A stretch of 59,941 bases of DNA from Sphingomonas parapaucimobilis NBRC 15100. Its GTDB lineage: Bacteria; Pseudomonadota; Alphaproteobacteria; Sphingomonadales; Sphingomonadaceae. This document shows positions 1-10,487 of this stretch, piece after piece. The stretch spans positions 1 to 59,941 of the forward strand of contig NZ_BBPI01000095.1 of NCBI RefSeq assembly GCF_000787715.1, given 5' to 3'. Every line of letters begins with the position of its first letter. The first letter of the stretch is position 1. The position numbers and the translations under genes are program-made. The notes under the pieces are model-generated. The model was not told where the DNA came from and ran no database searches. It was given only the letters and a program-made list of their open reading frames with translations.

Positions 1-17
1 CCGGACCGAAGCCGTCA

Positions 18-413
18 ATGCAAATCGTCATCCATCCCAAGGGTCGGGAGCCATATGGCGAGACCGTGCGCATGGGACATACCTATCATTCATTTCCGGC
101 CTTCGACCCGCATCGCGGGAAGCAGAAGGAGGTAGATGATTGGTACGAACGGCGTTGCCGGATTGAGAAGGAGCCTTGGTACCAAATACCGTCCGATCGA
201 CTTGGCCAGCTCTATAGCAATCTCGATCAAGCTCGGTCGGCGCTCATGGATTATCCGGCACCACACGAAGCGGCCGTCCTCTACAAGCTGCGGCTCGCAC
301 TCCAAAACGAGGAAGTGTGGGAGGATGACCGGCGCGCGTTGCTCGCCGATGCGCAGCGGCTGGCAGGCGCAAATCGTCTGCTTGCAAGGCATCACCAAGC
401 CGGATCCTATTGA
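18..413 (+). CDS. hypothetical protein of integrated element, possibly 5'-truncated
   Basis: A 131-residue protein that I do not recognise. It is hydrophilic, with several charged helices, a WYERR-like segment near residue 42 and no membrane segment or signal peptide. The reading frame is open from base 3 to the first ATG at 18, so the true start may lie outside the window and the gene may be partial. It ends with TGA 50 bases before the next gene on the same strand. Its position just upstream of a helix-turn-helix gene, an excisionase-like gene and an integrase suggests it belongs to the same integrated element. No function is assigned. Confidence 0.5.
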   Translation: MQIVIHPKGREPYGETVRMGHTYHSFPAFDPHRGKQKEVDDWYERRCRIEKEPWYQIPSDRLGQLYSNLDQARSALMDYPAPHEAAVLYKLRLALQNEEVWEDDRRALLADAQRLAGANRLLARHHQAGSY

Positions 414-463
414 ACCCTAAACAGGTTAATACTATTTAGCTGTCAACAGGAAGGGTTTGCGCG

Positions 464-1042
464 ATGAACGACGGTATGATGATCCCCCAGTATGACCAGC
501 CGATCTGCACTGCGGGGCAGGTATCGACGATCCTCGCCCGCCCCCGTCCCACGATCGCTGGATGGATCAGCCGTTATAGCTGGCTAGGCATCGTGGCGGT
601 CCAGCCGGGAAAGACCCGGCTGTTCACGCCGTCGGAGATCGGTACGCTGGTCGCACTACGGCTCGCCATCAGCGCCGGAAATATGGCGGACATCCTTGGC
701 GACAGCGTCGACCTGATCACACCGGAAATCGATGCGGAGTACGACCGTCTGACGGGCATGATGCAACTCGACGAATGGGGAGCAAGTGGCACTCTCAAGC
801 CTCGCCTGCCAAAGTTCGACGAAGCCAATCTGATTCTCGTCAGCCACGGCGGGGGCAGTAAACAGGGCGGGCTCATGCCGAACGCCTTCATGCCCACGAG
901 ATCCCCGAAGAGCGAAGGCGCATATATTGCGGATATGTCCGGTTTCGAATTACCGGAGATCGTCTTGCCGCTCGGGCAGGGTCTTCGCAATGCGTGGACC
1001 CGCATGCTCTGGCTGCTCAACGGTTTCGCGGTAGTAGACTGA
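464..1042 (+). CDS. putative helix-turn-helix protein of integrated element
   Basis: A 192-residue protein. Residues about 15 to 70 look like a MerR/AlpA-style winged helix-turn-helix: an A-G-Q-V-S-x-I-L helix, a turn, then G-K-T-R-L-F-T-P-S-E-I leading into a second helix. The rest, rich in Gly, Pro and Leu, has no motif I recognise. A good ribosome binding site (AGGAAGGG, about 450-457) precedes the ATG, which supports the start. It lies between an unknown gene and an excisionase-like gene upstream of the integrase. A regulator of the element is a reasonable guess, but the C-terminal two thirds are unassigned. Confidence 0.5.
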   Translation: MNDGMMIPQYDQPICTAGQVSTILARPRPTIAGWISRYSWLGIVAVQPGKTRLFTPSEIGTLVALRLAISAGNMADILGDSVDLITPEIDAEYDRLTGMMQLDEWGASGTLKPRLPKFDEANLILVSHGGGSKQGGLMPNAFMPTRSPKSEGAYIADMSGFELPEIVLPLGQGLRNAWTRMLWLLNGFAVVD

Positions 1043-1139
1043 TGGGCAGCCGCCACGACCTTTTCGCAATAGCCGTCCCGGCTCCTTCCACCTTGGAGGG
1101 CTGTGAGCCTAGCTGCCCCGTGCGGGGTGAGGGGTGATC

Positions 1140-1406
1140 ATGGATAACCGCAAAAACCTGCCCGACTGGCCACGGCTGATGCCGATCGCCATGGCGGCCG
1201 CATATTACAGCATGAGCAAAAACACGTTCCGCCTGCTCGGGATCGTGCCGATCGAACGGGGCCGCAAGGTTCTGTACGACCGGCGGTCGCTGGACATCTT
1301 CGCTGATCGCATGGGCGGTCAGATAATCGATGGCGCCGACGCAGACCGTGCCGCCATCGACCAGGAGCGCGCGTTCCTCGCGCGGCGTAGGAATGGTCGC
1401 GGCTAA
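1140..1406 (+). CDS. small helix-turn-helix protein, excisionase/AlpA-like
   Basis: An 88-residue basic protein (a GTG at 1134 would add two residues). Residues about 12 to 50 carry the pattern of small phage excisionase/AlpA DNA-binding proteins: P-I-A-M-A-A-A-Y-Y-S-M-S-K-N-T-F-R helix-turn-helix, followed by a G-R-K-V-L-Y-D-R-R-S-L-D wing. Such proteins steer integrase directionality or control element genes. The 3' end overlaps the integrase start by 14 bases, so the two are probably co-translated. Assignment is from motif pattern and context only. Confidence 0.55.
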   Translation: MDNRKNLPDWPRLMPIAMAAAYYSMSKNTFRLLGIVPIERGRKVLYDRRSLDIFADRMGGQIIDGADADRAAIDQERAFLARRRNGRG

Positions 1407-2442
1407 AAAGCCGGCGGCTGGCCGGGATAAGAAGCTGAAGTACCTGGATGGCCCCAAAAAGGGCAAATACTGGTATTTCCGGCATCCCGCCGTGGGGCGG
1501 GTTGCCCTGCCCGGCGCGCCCGGCGAGGGGCCGTTCCTGCGCAAATATGCTGAACTGATCGAACTGATCGGCAAGCCCGCAGGCGCCGTCGATCGGGGCA
1601 GCTTCGCCTGGCTGATCCGCAAGTATGAGCGAAGTGTCGAATTCAAGAGCCTCGCGGATGCTACGCAGAAGGACTATTCGAACACCCTTCGCCTCATCGA
1701 CGAAGAGCTGGGCGACCAACAATATCGCTTCACCACGCTGGCCATGATCAAGGCCGTTCGCGATGATCACGCCGCGAACACCCGCAAGGCCCACAAGATC
1801 AAGCAAATGGTCAGCCGCCTCTACAGCTGGGCTGATGAAAGCAGCTTGGTGCCGGAAGGCCTAAACCCCGCCAAGGGCATCAAGGAATTGAAGCCCAAGG
1901 GTGGCAAGAAGCAATACGTCGTCTGGTCGGATGCGGAGGTGGAGCTGTTTCTATCGCTTTGCCCGCCCCACTTGGTCACTCCTGTGATGATTGCGCTTTA
2001 TACCGGTCAGCGCCGCGAAGACATCGTGCGAATGACCTGGCAGCAGTTTCAGGGCGGTGTCGTGCGCGTCAGGCAAAGCTAGACTGGCGCGATGCTCGAC
2101 ATCGCCTGCCATACGGCATTGCGCAATCATCTCGAGCAGCTGCGGCGGAGTGCACGAGGCGTCGTCGTGTGCACGACGGTGACCGGCAAGGCATTCACCG
2201 CCAACAGCCTCTCCCAGGCGATCAGGCAGGCGCTCTACGGCATGAAGGAGATGCCCAACGATCGATCTATCCATGGCCTCCGCTATGCAGCTGGATCGCG
2301 CATGGAGGAGGCAGGCTGCACGGTTGCCGAGATCGAATCGGTGCTGGGACATTCGACATTCAAGATGGCTATGAAATACGCCTCGCAGCGCATTGCCGCG
2401 CGTTCGGCCGTCGAAAAAATGGAGGGCGTGCGCGGTGCTTAA
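1393..2442 (+). pseudogene. tyrosine recombinase/phage integrase interrupted by an in-frame amber codon
   Basis: Read through one stop, this is a complete integrase of about 349 residues: an N-terminal arm-binding part, a SAM-like core-binding domain (about 75 to 155) and a catalytic domain. Catalytic Arg I is in the T-G-Q-R-R-E-D-I motif, the H-x-x-R box is H-G-L-R-Y, and G-H-S precedes the tyrosine in M-K-Y-A-S. TAG at 2080-2082 (codon 230) lies between R-V-R-Q-S and T-G-A-M, exactly where the conserved beta-hairpin lysine (K-T-G) is expected; AAG to TAG is one base change. The frame is unchanged on both sides. An earlier in-frame ATG at 1330 exists but would overlap the preceding gene by 77 bases. 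The gene should give an inactive truncated protein unless TAG is read through. It ends 84 bases before a tRNA-Cys. Confidence 0.85.
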
Positions 2443-2759
2443 AATGGCGAAAGTGCGAACCATCCACAGAAAAGTGCGAACTCGGGTGTTGACGGGAGGC
2501 GAAAACCCCAGCATTTGCGCGGCGACGGCGCGATGGCGGAGTGGTGACGCAGAGGACTGCAAATCCTTGCACCCGGGTTCGATTCCCGGTCGCGCCTCCA
2601 GATTTTCCTGACATTTCGGATCACTGGACCAGCCCTGCGGGGCGGGCCGCGCAGTGATTCGGCCGGCTCCCGGCGGATCAGCCCTTTCCCGGAAAAGCGG
2701 TGGACCATGGCCAGTCTCCATGCCTAAGTCGCGGACTTACGGACACGAAGGGGAATGGA
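2443..2759 (+). other. intergenic stretch holding tRNA-Cys and the leader of the M61 peptidase gene
   Basis: This 317-base gap between the integrase remnant and the peptidase start contains tRNA-Cys (2527-2600). After the tRNA there is a G+C-rich stretch with several short self-complementary segments and then GAAGGGGAATGGA before the peptidase ATG, a plausible ribosome binding site. I see no further gene in it. Confidence 0.5.
2527..2600 (+). tRNA. tRNA-Cys (GCA), CCA encoded
   Basis: A complete cloverleaf can be drawn. The acceptor stem is GGCGCGA (2527-2533) with TCGCGCC (2590-2596). The anticodon arm is GAGGA / CTGCAAA / TCCTT, with anticodon GCA at 2559-2561. The T arm contains the GGTTCGATTCC signature. 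The discriminator T is followed by an encoded CCA (2598-2600). The integrase remnant lies directly on its 5' side, which suggests the tRNA was the integration target or marks the element boundary. Confidence 0.93.
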
Positions 2760-4646
<1,887 letters not shown>

Positions 4647-4748
4647 TTTCGTAAGACGGCGGGAACGTCATGGTGCCCCGAAGGGTTCACCCATGTGAAG
4701 TTTTCGGGGGGCGCCGGGGGTCACGGCACTTGCGGAGGGAAGGACGCC

Positions 4749-5339
4749 ATGCGAATGCGCGTCATGGAGCCAGGTTACGTGCACGATATTGAAATTCCCA
4801 GTCATCTGGCCGCTTATCTGGACCAGTCCCCCATCGCCCTGGCGCTGGCCGACGCGCGCGATGACAATCCCTTGATCTTCATCAATCACGGTTTTCGCGA
4901 ATTGACGGGCTATACCAGCGAGGATGTGGTCGGGCGCAATTGCCGGATGCTCCAGCGCGATGCCGACAACAGCGAAGCGCGCGAGCGTATCCGCGAATTC
5001 CTTGCCAATGATCGCCAGGTCAACGTCCGCACCATGCTGATCAATTTCCGCAAGGACGGCTCGCCCTTCGTCAATCTGCTCTACATGTCGAAGCTGCGTC
5101 AGTTGGGCGGCGAGATGCCTTATATTTTCGCGTCGCAATTCGATGTCAGCCGCTCACAGCCCGAGCGGCTGGCCGCCTATGATGCGGAACTGGGCCGCAC
5201 GCTGGGCAAGCTGACCCCGATCCTGGCGGAAAGCGGCATCGTGCTGGAGGGGTCGCTGACCGCCATCGCCAACACCGCCGCGACCATCGCGCAAGCCAAG
5301 CTCACCTTGTCGGACCTCGACCGGGCCGCCTTTCCGTGA
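4749..5339 (+). CDS. short LOV-domain blue-light photoreceptor
   Basis: A 196-residue protein made of one LOV (PAS) domain, about residues 20 to 130, plus a C-terminal helical tail with no output domain. The diagnostic flavin motif G-R-N-C-R-M-L-Q is present, with the adduct-forming Cys at residue 65; the later Asn residues (N-F-R-K-D-G, V-N-L-L) and Gln (A-S-Q-F-D-V-S) that contact flavin are also there. The start at 4749 follows GGAGGGAAGGA. The stop overlaps the GTG start of the CheB/CheR kinase (GTGA), so the two are translationally coupled. LOV family members form a light-driven cysteinyl-flavin adduct; signalling in trans to the kinase or response regulator is an inference from gene order. 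Confidence 0.9.
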   Translation: MRMRVMEPGYVHDIEIPSHLAAYLDQSPIALALADARDDNPLIFINHGFRELTGYTSEDVVGRNCRMLQRDADNSEARERIREFLANDRQVNVRTMLINFRKDGSPFVNLLYMSKLRQLGGEMPYIFASQFDVSRSQPERLAAYDAELGRTLGKLTPILAESGIVLEGSLTAIANTAATIAQAKLTLSDLDRAAFP

Positions 5340-8300
5340 GCGCGGACGCAGAGTCTCCGCAGACCGCCACCCATCAGGATAATGGTATCGTGCCCGTGCC
5401 CGTGGTCGGCATCGGTGCATCGGCGGGCGGGCTGGAGGCGCTTCGCGAGATGCTGACTCCGGCGCGCGCGCCGATGGGCATGGCGTTCGTCGTCGTCCAG
5501 CATCTCGACCCCAATCACGAGTCCATGCTGGCCCAACTGCTCGACCGGCATACCAATCTGGAAGTGCGCCAGTGCGAGGGGCTGGAGCGGATCGAGGCCG
5601 ACCGCGTCTATATCATCCCGCCCGGCCGGGGCCTCGCCATTCGCGGCGGCGTGCTGGAGCTGACGGACTTCGTCCAGCCGCGCGGGCTGCGCCGCCCGAT
5701 CGACGATTTCTTCCTGTCGCTGGCCAGCGACCAGCAGGCCAATGCCGCCTGCGTCATCCTGTCGGGGACCGGCGCGGACGGCACGACGGGCCTGCGCGCG
5801 ATCAAGGAAAATGGCGGCGTCAGCGTCGTCCAGAAGCCCGAAACCGCGCGCTATGACGGGATGCCCCTGTCGGCGGTCGGCACCGGGCTGGTCGATTTCG
5901 TCAAGCCTCCCGGCGAAATCCTCGATTGCCTCCATGCCTTTTTCGCGCGCCGTTCGGGCGATCCGAAGGAGCAGGAGGCCGAGGTCGTCGCCGACCATAT
6001 CGACGATCTGTGCCGGGTGCTGCGCAACGCGGTAGGCCACGACTTTTCGGGCTATAAGCGGACGACGCTGGTTCGCCGGGTCGAGCGGCGGATGCATGTG
6101 CTCGGCATCGGCACCGGCTCGGCCTATCTGGCGCGGGTGTAGAGCGATGCGGACGAGTGCGAGGCCCTGTTCCGCGACCTGCTGATCAACGTCACCCGCT
6201 TCTTCCGCGATGCCGAACTGTTCGAGACGCTGCGCACCAGGGCGGTCGAACCCCTGACGCGGGAGCGCGACCCCGACGAGGATATCCGCATCTGGATTCC
6301 GGGCTGCTCCAGCGGCGAGGAAGCGTATAGCATCGCCATGTTGTTCGCCGAGGCCGCGCGTGAAAGCGGGCAGCCGCTGGCGGTGCAGATCTTCGCGACC
6401 GACATCGACGAACAGATGCTCCAGATCGCGCGCGAGGGCAGCTATCCCGCCTCCGCCATGGCCGATATTCCGGCCCATCTCCGCGAACGCTATACCATGC
6501 CGCATGCCGAGCGGTTCAGCATCGCCGCGCCGATCCGCGACATGATCCGCTTTTCCAACCACAGCCTGGTCAAGGACCCGCCCTTTTCGCGGATCGACCT
6601 GGTATCGTGCCGCAACCTGCTGATCTATTTCGATGACCGGTTGCAGCAATCGGTGCTGCCGCTGCTTCATTATGCGCTGCGGCCGGGCGGCTATCTGTTC
6701 CTGGGACCGTCGGAGAGCGTCGGCCGGTTCGACCATCTCTTCCCCGCGATCGACGGCCATGCCCGGCTGTTCGAACGGTCGCCGGGTTCCCCCTCCTACC
6801 CCATCGACCTGCCCGGCGGCATGAGCCGCAGCCCGCGTCGGCGCGGCGAGCGGGGCGAGCGTGACGGAGGGTCGTCCAGCGGCGACGAGAGCACGGCGAT
6901 GCGCCGCATCGTCGACCGCTATTCCCCGCCCAGCATGGTGGTGGACCAGGACGGCGGCATCCTGGCCGCGTTCGGGCGGTTGAGCCGATACTTCAACTTC
7001 CCCGTGACCCGCGCGGGCGGATCGGGTGCGATCACGCTGGCCCGTCCCGGCCTGCGCGAGGTGATCGGCCCGATGCTCCGCCAGGCGCGTGACGCGCGCA
7101 AGCGGATCGCGGCGCGCGACGTGGCGGTGACGACAGAATTTGGCGTCCAGAAAGTCGAGGTGATCTGCGACCCCCTGACCGACGGATCGCTGCTGTTCCT
7201 GTTCCGTGACTCCGCGCCGTTCAGTCCGGTCGAGGCGAGCGACCTCGCCGATCTGGAACCGGGTGACGACCATATCGAGGCGCTGGAGGACGAGCTGCGC
7301 CTGACCCGCCACCGGCTGCGGTCCACGGTCGAGGAGCTGGAGACGGCGAATGAGGAGCTGAAAAGCTCCAACGAAGAAATGATGTCGATGAACGAGGAGC
7401 TTCAATCGACGAACGAGGAACTGTCGACCGTCAATGACGAGCTGAAGACAAAGGTCGACCAGCTGACCGTCGCCAATTCCGACCTGCGCAACTTCTTCGA
7501 ATCGACCGATCTCGCGGTGGTCGTGCTCGACCGAAACCTGCGCATCCGCAGCTATACCGAGGCGGCGCGGGCCATCTTCCCGCTGCAGCCCAGCGACCGG
7601 GGGCGGCTGCTGGCCGATGTGTCCACCCGGCTGGCGACGACCGACTATCTCGACGGCGCGGCGCAGGTCGCGGGCGGCGGCGCGGCGATGCAGCAGCGGG
7701 TGACGACGCGCGACGGCGGGCGCACCCTGTCGCTGCGCATCCTGCCCTATCGCACCCAGGGCGACGGGATCGATGGCGCGACGCTGGTGCTGACCGATAT
7801 CACCGACGCGCTGAGCCTGGAGCGCGAACTCGCCGCCGAGCGCGAGCGGCTGGACCTGGCGATCAAGGCGGGCGGCATCGGCGTGTGGGAATATCGCGGC
7901 GGCACCGGCGAGATCTTCCTGGACGAGACGGGCCGCCACCTGTTCGGCTTTTCGTCCCAGGATACGGCGGACCAGGTGCATCAGGTGTTCGACCGGATCA
8001 TCCCCGAGGACCGGCCCGGCGTCGAGCTGGCGCTGGCCGAGGCGATGGCCGGGCGCGGCGATTTCGAGATGACGTTCCGGCTGGACCTGAATGGCAAGGA
8101 ACGCTGGATCAAGGGTTTCGGCCGGGTCGTGACCTCTTCGGCGCCGCACCGGATGGTCGGCGTGTCGATCGACGTGACCGCCGAATATGCCATTGCCGAG
8201 ACGCGCGAGCTGATGCTGCGCGAGATGAACCACCGGGTGAAGAACCTGTTCGCGATCATCTCGGGCATCGTCTCGGCGGCATCACGTTCGCATGACGACG

Positions 8301-8785
8301 TGACCGAAATGGCCGACGATGTGCGCGAGCGGATCGCGACCCTGGGCCGCGCCCATTCGCTCGCCTCCCCGGCAGGCGAGCAGCAGGCGATCGAGCTGGC
8401 CGCGCTGGTCGAGGCGACGATCGCCCCCTATCGCGGACAGTCGACGATCACCATCGATGGCCCACCGCTGCTGGTCGATCGCCGCTGCTTGTCGCCGCTG
8501 GCGCTGATCCTGCACGAATGGGCCACCAACTCGGTCAAATACGGCGCGCTGGCGCAGCCTTCGGGCGAGTTGTCGGTCGGCTGGACGCTGGCGGACGGCA
8601 AGTTGCGGCTCGACTGGTCCGAAACCGGCGGTCAGGTGCCCGACGATACCGGTGCCAAGGGCTTCGGCACGCTGCTCGTCCAGACTTCTTCACGCCAATT
8701 GGGGGCGGAGTTGGAGCGCAAAAGCCTCGACGGGCGTTTCCTCCTCAGCCTTACCTTGCCGGAGACGGTACTCTCGCATGACTAA
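5336..8785 (+). pseudogene. CheB-CheR-PAS-HWE histidine kinase fusion, interrupted by an in-frame amber codon
   Basis: About 1149 codons with one internal TAG at 6140-6142 (codon 269); the frame continues unchanged. Domains in order: CheB methylesterase (G-A-S-A-G-G Ser, Q-H-L-D His, G-A-D-G-T Asp; about 20-200); CheR N-terminal domain (about 225-285, containing the TAG); CheR methyltransferase (I-P-G-C-S-S-G-E-E SAM motif); a coiled coil with repeated N-E-E-L units (about 655-705); two PAS domains; and an HWE/HisKA_2 kinase (H in M-N-H-R-V-K-N, N box H-E-W-A-T-N-S, G box G-F-G-T-L). Homologues read Y-L-A-R-x-Q-S-D at the stop, so CAG to TAG is likely. GTG start overlaps the LOV stop; the end overlaps the next regulator by 8 bases. 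Expected products are a CheB-only fragment and, if internal initiation occurs (for example ATG 6338), a kinase piece. Confidence 0.85.
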
Positions 8786-9164
8786 AACCATTTTGCTGGT
8801 CGAGGACGAATTCTTCGTCGCGCTGGATCTTCAGTCCATTATCGAGGATGGCGGCTATCGCGTGGACGGCCCCTATGTCAGCGTCGAGGATGTGCTGGCG
8901 CATCTGGACGGCGACAAGCCCGAGCTGGCCTGCGCGATCCTGGACGTGCGCCTGCGCGACGGCGAAGTCTTCCCGGCGGCCGAGCGGCTGCACGAAGCGG
9001 GGGTGCCATTGATCTTCCATTCGGGCCATGCCGACGAACACGCGCTGCAATCGCGCTATCCGGGCGCGGCGGTGTGCGGCAAGCCGTGCTCGCCGTCCCT
9101 GCTCCGGCGGACGCTGTCGATGGCGGTATCGGGTCCGGCCGAAGGGGATCGGGCGGCGGGATAA
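8778..9164 (+). CDS. single-domain response regulator
   Basis: A 128-residue CheY-like receiver without output domain. The acidic pair is in L-V-E-D-E (residues 9-11), the phospho-acceptor is Asp56 in I-L-D-V-R-L-R-D, the conserved Ser is in F-H-S-G-H-A-D and the Lys in C-G-K-P. The ATG overlaps the last codons of the HWE kinase, so it is the third cistron of the LOV operon. HWE kinases usually phosphorylate small stand-alone receivers of this type, which can act as phosphate sinks or adaptors. Partnership with the interrupted kinase upstream is inferred from position. Confidence 0.88.
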   Translation: MTKTILLVEDEFFVALDLQSIIEDGGYRVDGPYVSVEDVLAHLDGDKPELACAILDVRLRDGEVFPAAERLHEAGVPLIFHSGHADEHALQSRYPGAAVCGKPCSPSLLRRTLSMAVSGPAEGDRAAG

Positions 9165-9206
9165 GTCGGGGGGCGATCGCTCAGTCCGGTTTCTGCGAGA
9201 CACCCA

Positions 9207-10487
9207 TCAACCAAAAGCCCCCCGCCCCATCCGCCCGGTCGCGCGCAGCAAGGCCGCCTCCGCGATCAGCACATCAACCTGCGCCCGCGCCACCGCCAGC
9301 TGCGCCGCGCGATAGCTCTGATCGGCCACCAATATGTCGATCGTCGAGCGCAGGCCGAAGCCATATTCGGCCCGCACGCCCTTCAACGCCAAATCGGCCG
9401 CCTTCAGCCCCTGCGCACTCGCCGTCAGCCGTCCTTGCGCGGCGGTGAGCGAGGCCCAGGCGGTGTCGGCTGCCCGCAACACGCCGCGCGCCACGGCATC
9501 CGCATCAAAGCGTTCCGCCCGCCGCACCGCCTCCGCCTGCCGCACGCGCGAGGCAACCAAGCCGCCGGTCAGCAATGGAATACGCAAGGCCAGCCCCGCA
9601 TTGGCGGCGCTGTCGAAGCCGTTCGCCTGCCCTCCCGCCCATTGCACGCCGCGCCCATAGCCACCGGCCAGATCGACCGCCGGGGCACCATCGGCGCGCG
9701 CCTGGTCGATCCGTGCGGTGGCGGCTTCCACCCGGCGTTGCTGGGCCAGGAGCAGCGGGTTGCCGGCCTCCGCCGCCGCCCGTGCGTCGGCCAGGGTGCG
9801 CGGAAGGGCGGCGGGCGTCGCGATCGTCGCGTCCAGCACGCCCGCGTCGCGCCCCACGATCGCCCGGTACGCTGCCGCCGCGGTGGCCGCCGCCGCCTCG
9901 GCATCGACCAGGTTGGCGACGACGCTGGCCCGCTGCGCCTCCAGCTGTGCGACGTCGGTGCGCGTGGCCTGCCCCAGGCCGTATCGGGACCTGGCCTCCG
10001 CCACCTGGCTGTCGAGCCGCGCGATCCCGACCCGCGCGACCTCGACCGCCTGCTGGGTATAGAGCAGGTCGGCATAGGCGCCGACGACCCGCTCCAGCAC
10101 ATCGGCCTCGACATCACGCAAGCCTTCGCCGCCAGCCGCGACATCCCCCTTCGCCGCCCGCACCGCCGAGGACACCCGACCGCCGGTCCAGATCGGCAGG
10201 GTCGCATTGACACCGCCCAGCGCCGAGGTCGAGCCGGTGCGCACGCCCGTGCCATCGGAACCCAGACGATCATACCCCGCATTGCCGGTCGCCCCCGCCG
10301 TCAGCCGCCCGGCGGCGCGTGCCTGGTTCGGCATCTCGGCCAGCGCTTCCTGCCGGGCACGCGCGGCGGCGAGTTCGGGATTGCCCTCCCACGCCGCCGC
10401 CATCGCCTCCCGCAGCGTTTCCGCCGAGGCGGGGGCGGCCGCGATCAGGGCCACCCCCATCAGCAGCCACGCCCGCCGCCTAGTCAT
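9207..10487 (-). CDS. TolC-family outer-membrane efflux protein
   Basis: A 426-residue outer-membrane factor. The start at 10487 opens a signal peptide (M-T-R-R-R-A-W-L-L, hydrophobic core, A-S-A-E cleavage). Two OEP repeats of Ala-, Arg- and Gln-rich coiled-coil helices follow (about 30-220 and 240-420), with the usual tyrosine and glycine turns (Y-G-L-G-Q-A-T-R-T-D-V and Y-G-F-G-L-R-S-T-I-D-I). Last gene of a five-gene operon; its start overlaps the permease stop by 8 bases. It should form the outer-membrane channel for the adaptor and permease encoded upstream. Confidence 0.9.
   Translation of the reverse strand: MTRRRAWLLMGVALIAAAPASAETLREAMAAAWEGNPELAAARARQEALAEMPNQARAAGRLTAGATGNAGYDRLGSDGTGVRTGSTSALGGVNATLPIWTGGRVSSAVRAAKGDVAAGGEGLRDVEADVLERVVGAYADLLYTQQAVEVARVGIARLDSQVAEARSRYGLGQATRTDVAQLEAQRASVVANLVDAEAAAATAAAAYRAIVGRDAGVLDATIATPAALPRTLADARAAAEAGNPLLLAQQRRVEAATARIDQARADGAPAVDLAGGYGRGVQWAGGQANGFDSAANAGLALRIPLLTGGLVASRVRQAEAVRRAERFDADAVARGVLRAADTAWASLTAAQGRLTASAQGLKAADLALKGVRAEYGFGLRSTIDILVADQSYRAAQLAVARAQVDVLIAEAALLRATGRMGRGAFG

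Noticed and set aside
5177..8233. A 1018-codon open frame on the minus strand opposite the CheB/CheR kinase
   Set aside because: It is the antisense shadow of a well-recognised G+C-rich gene; the translation has no recognisable domains and is dominated by Arg, Gln, His and Ala typical of antisense frames.
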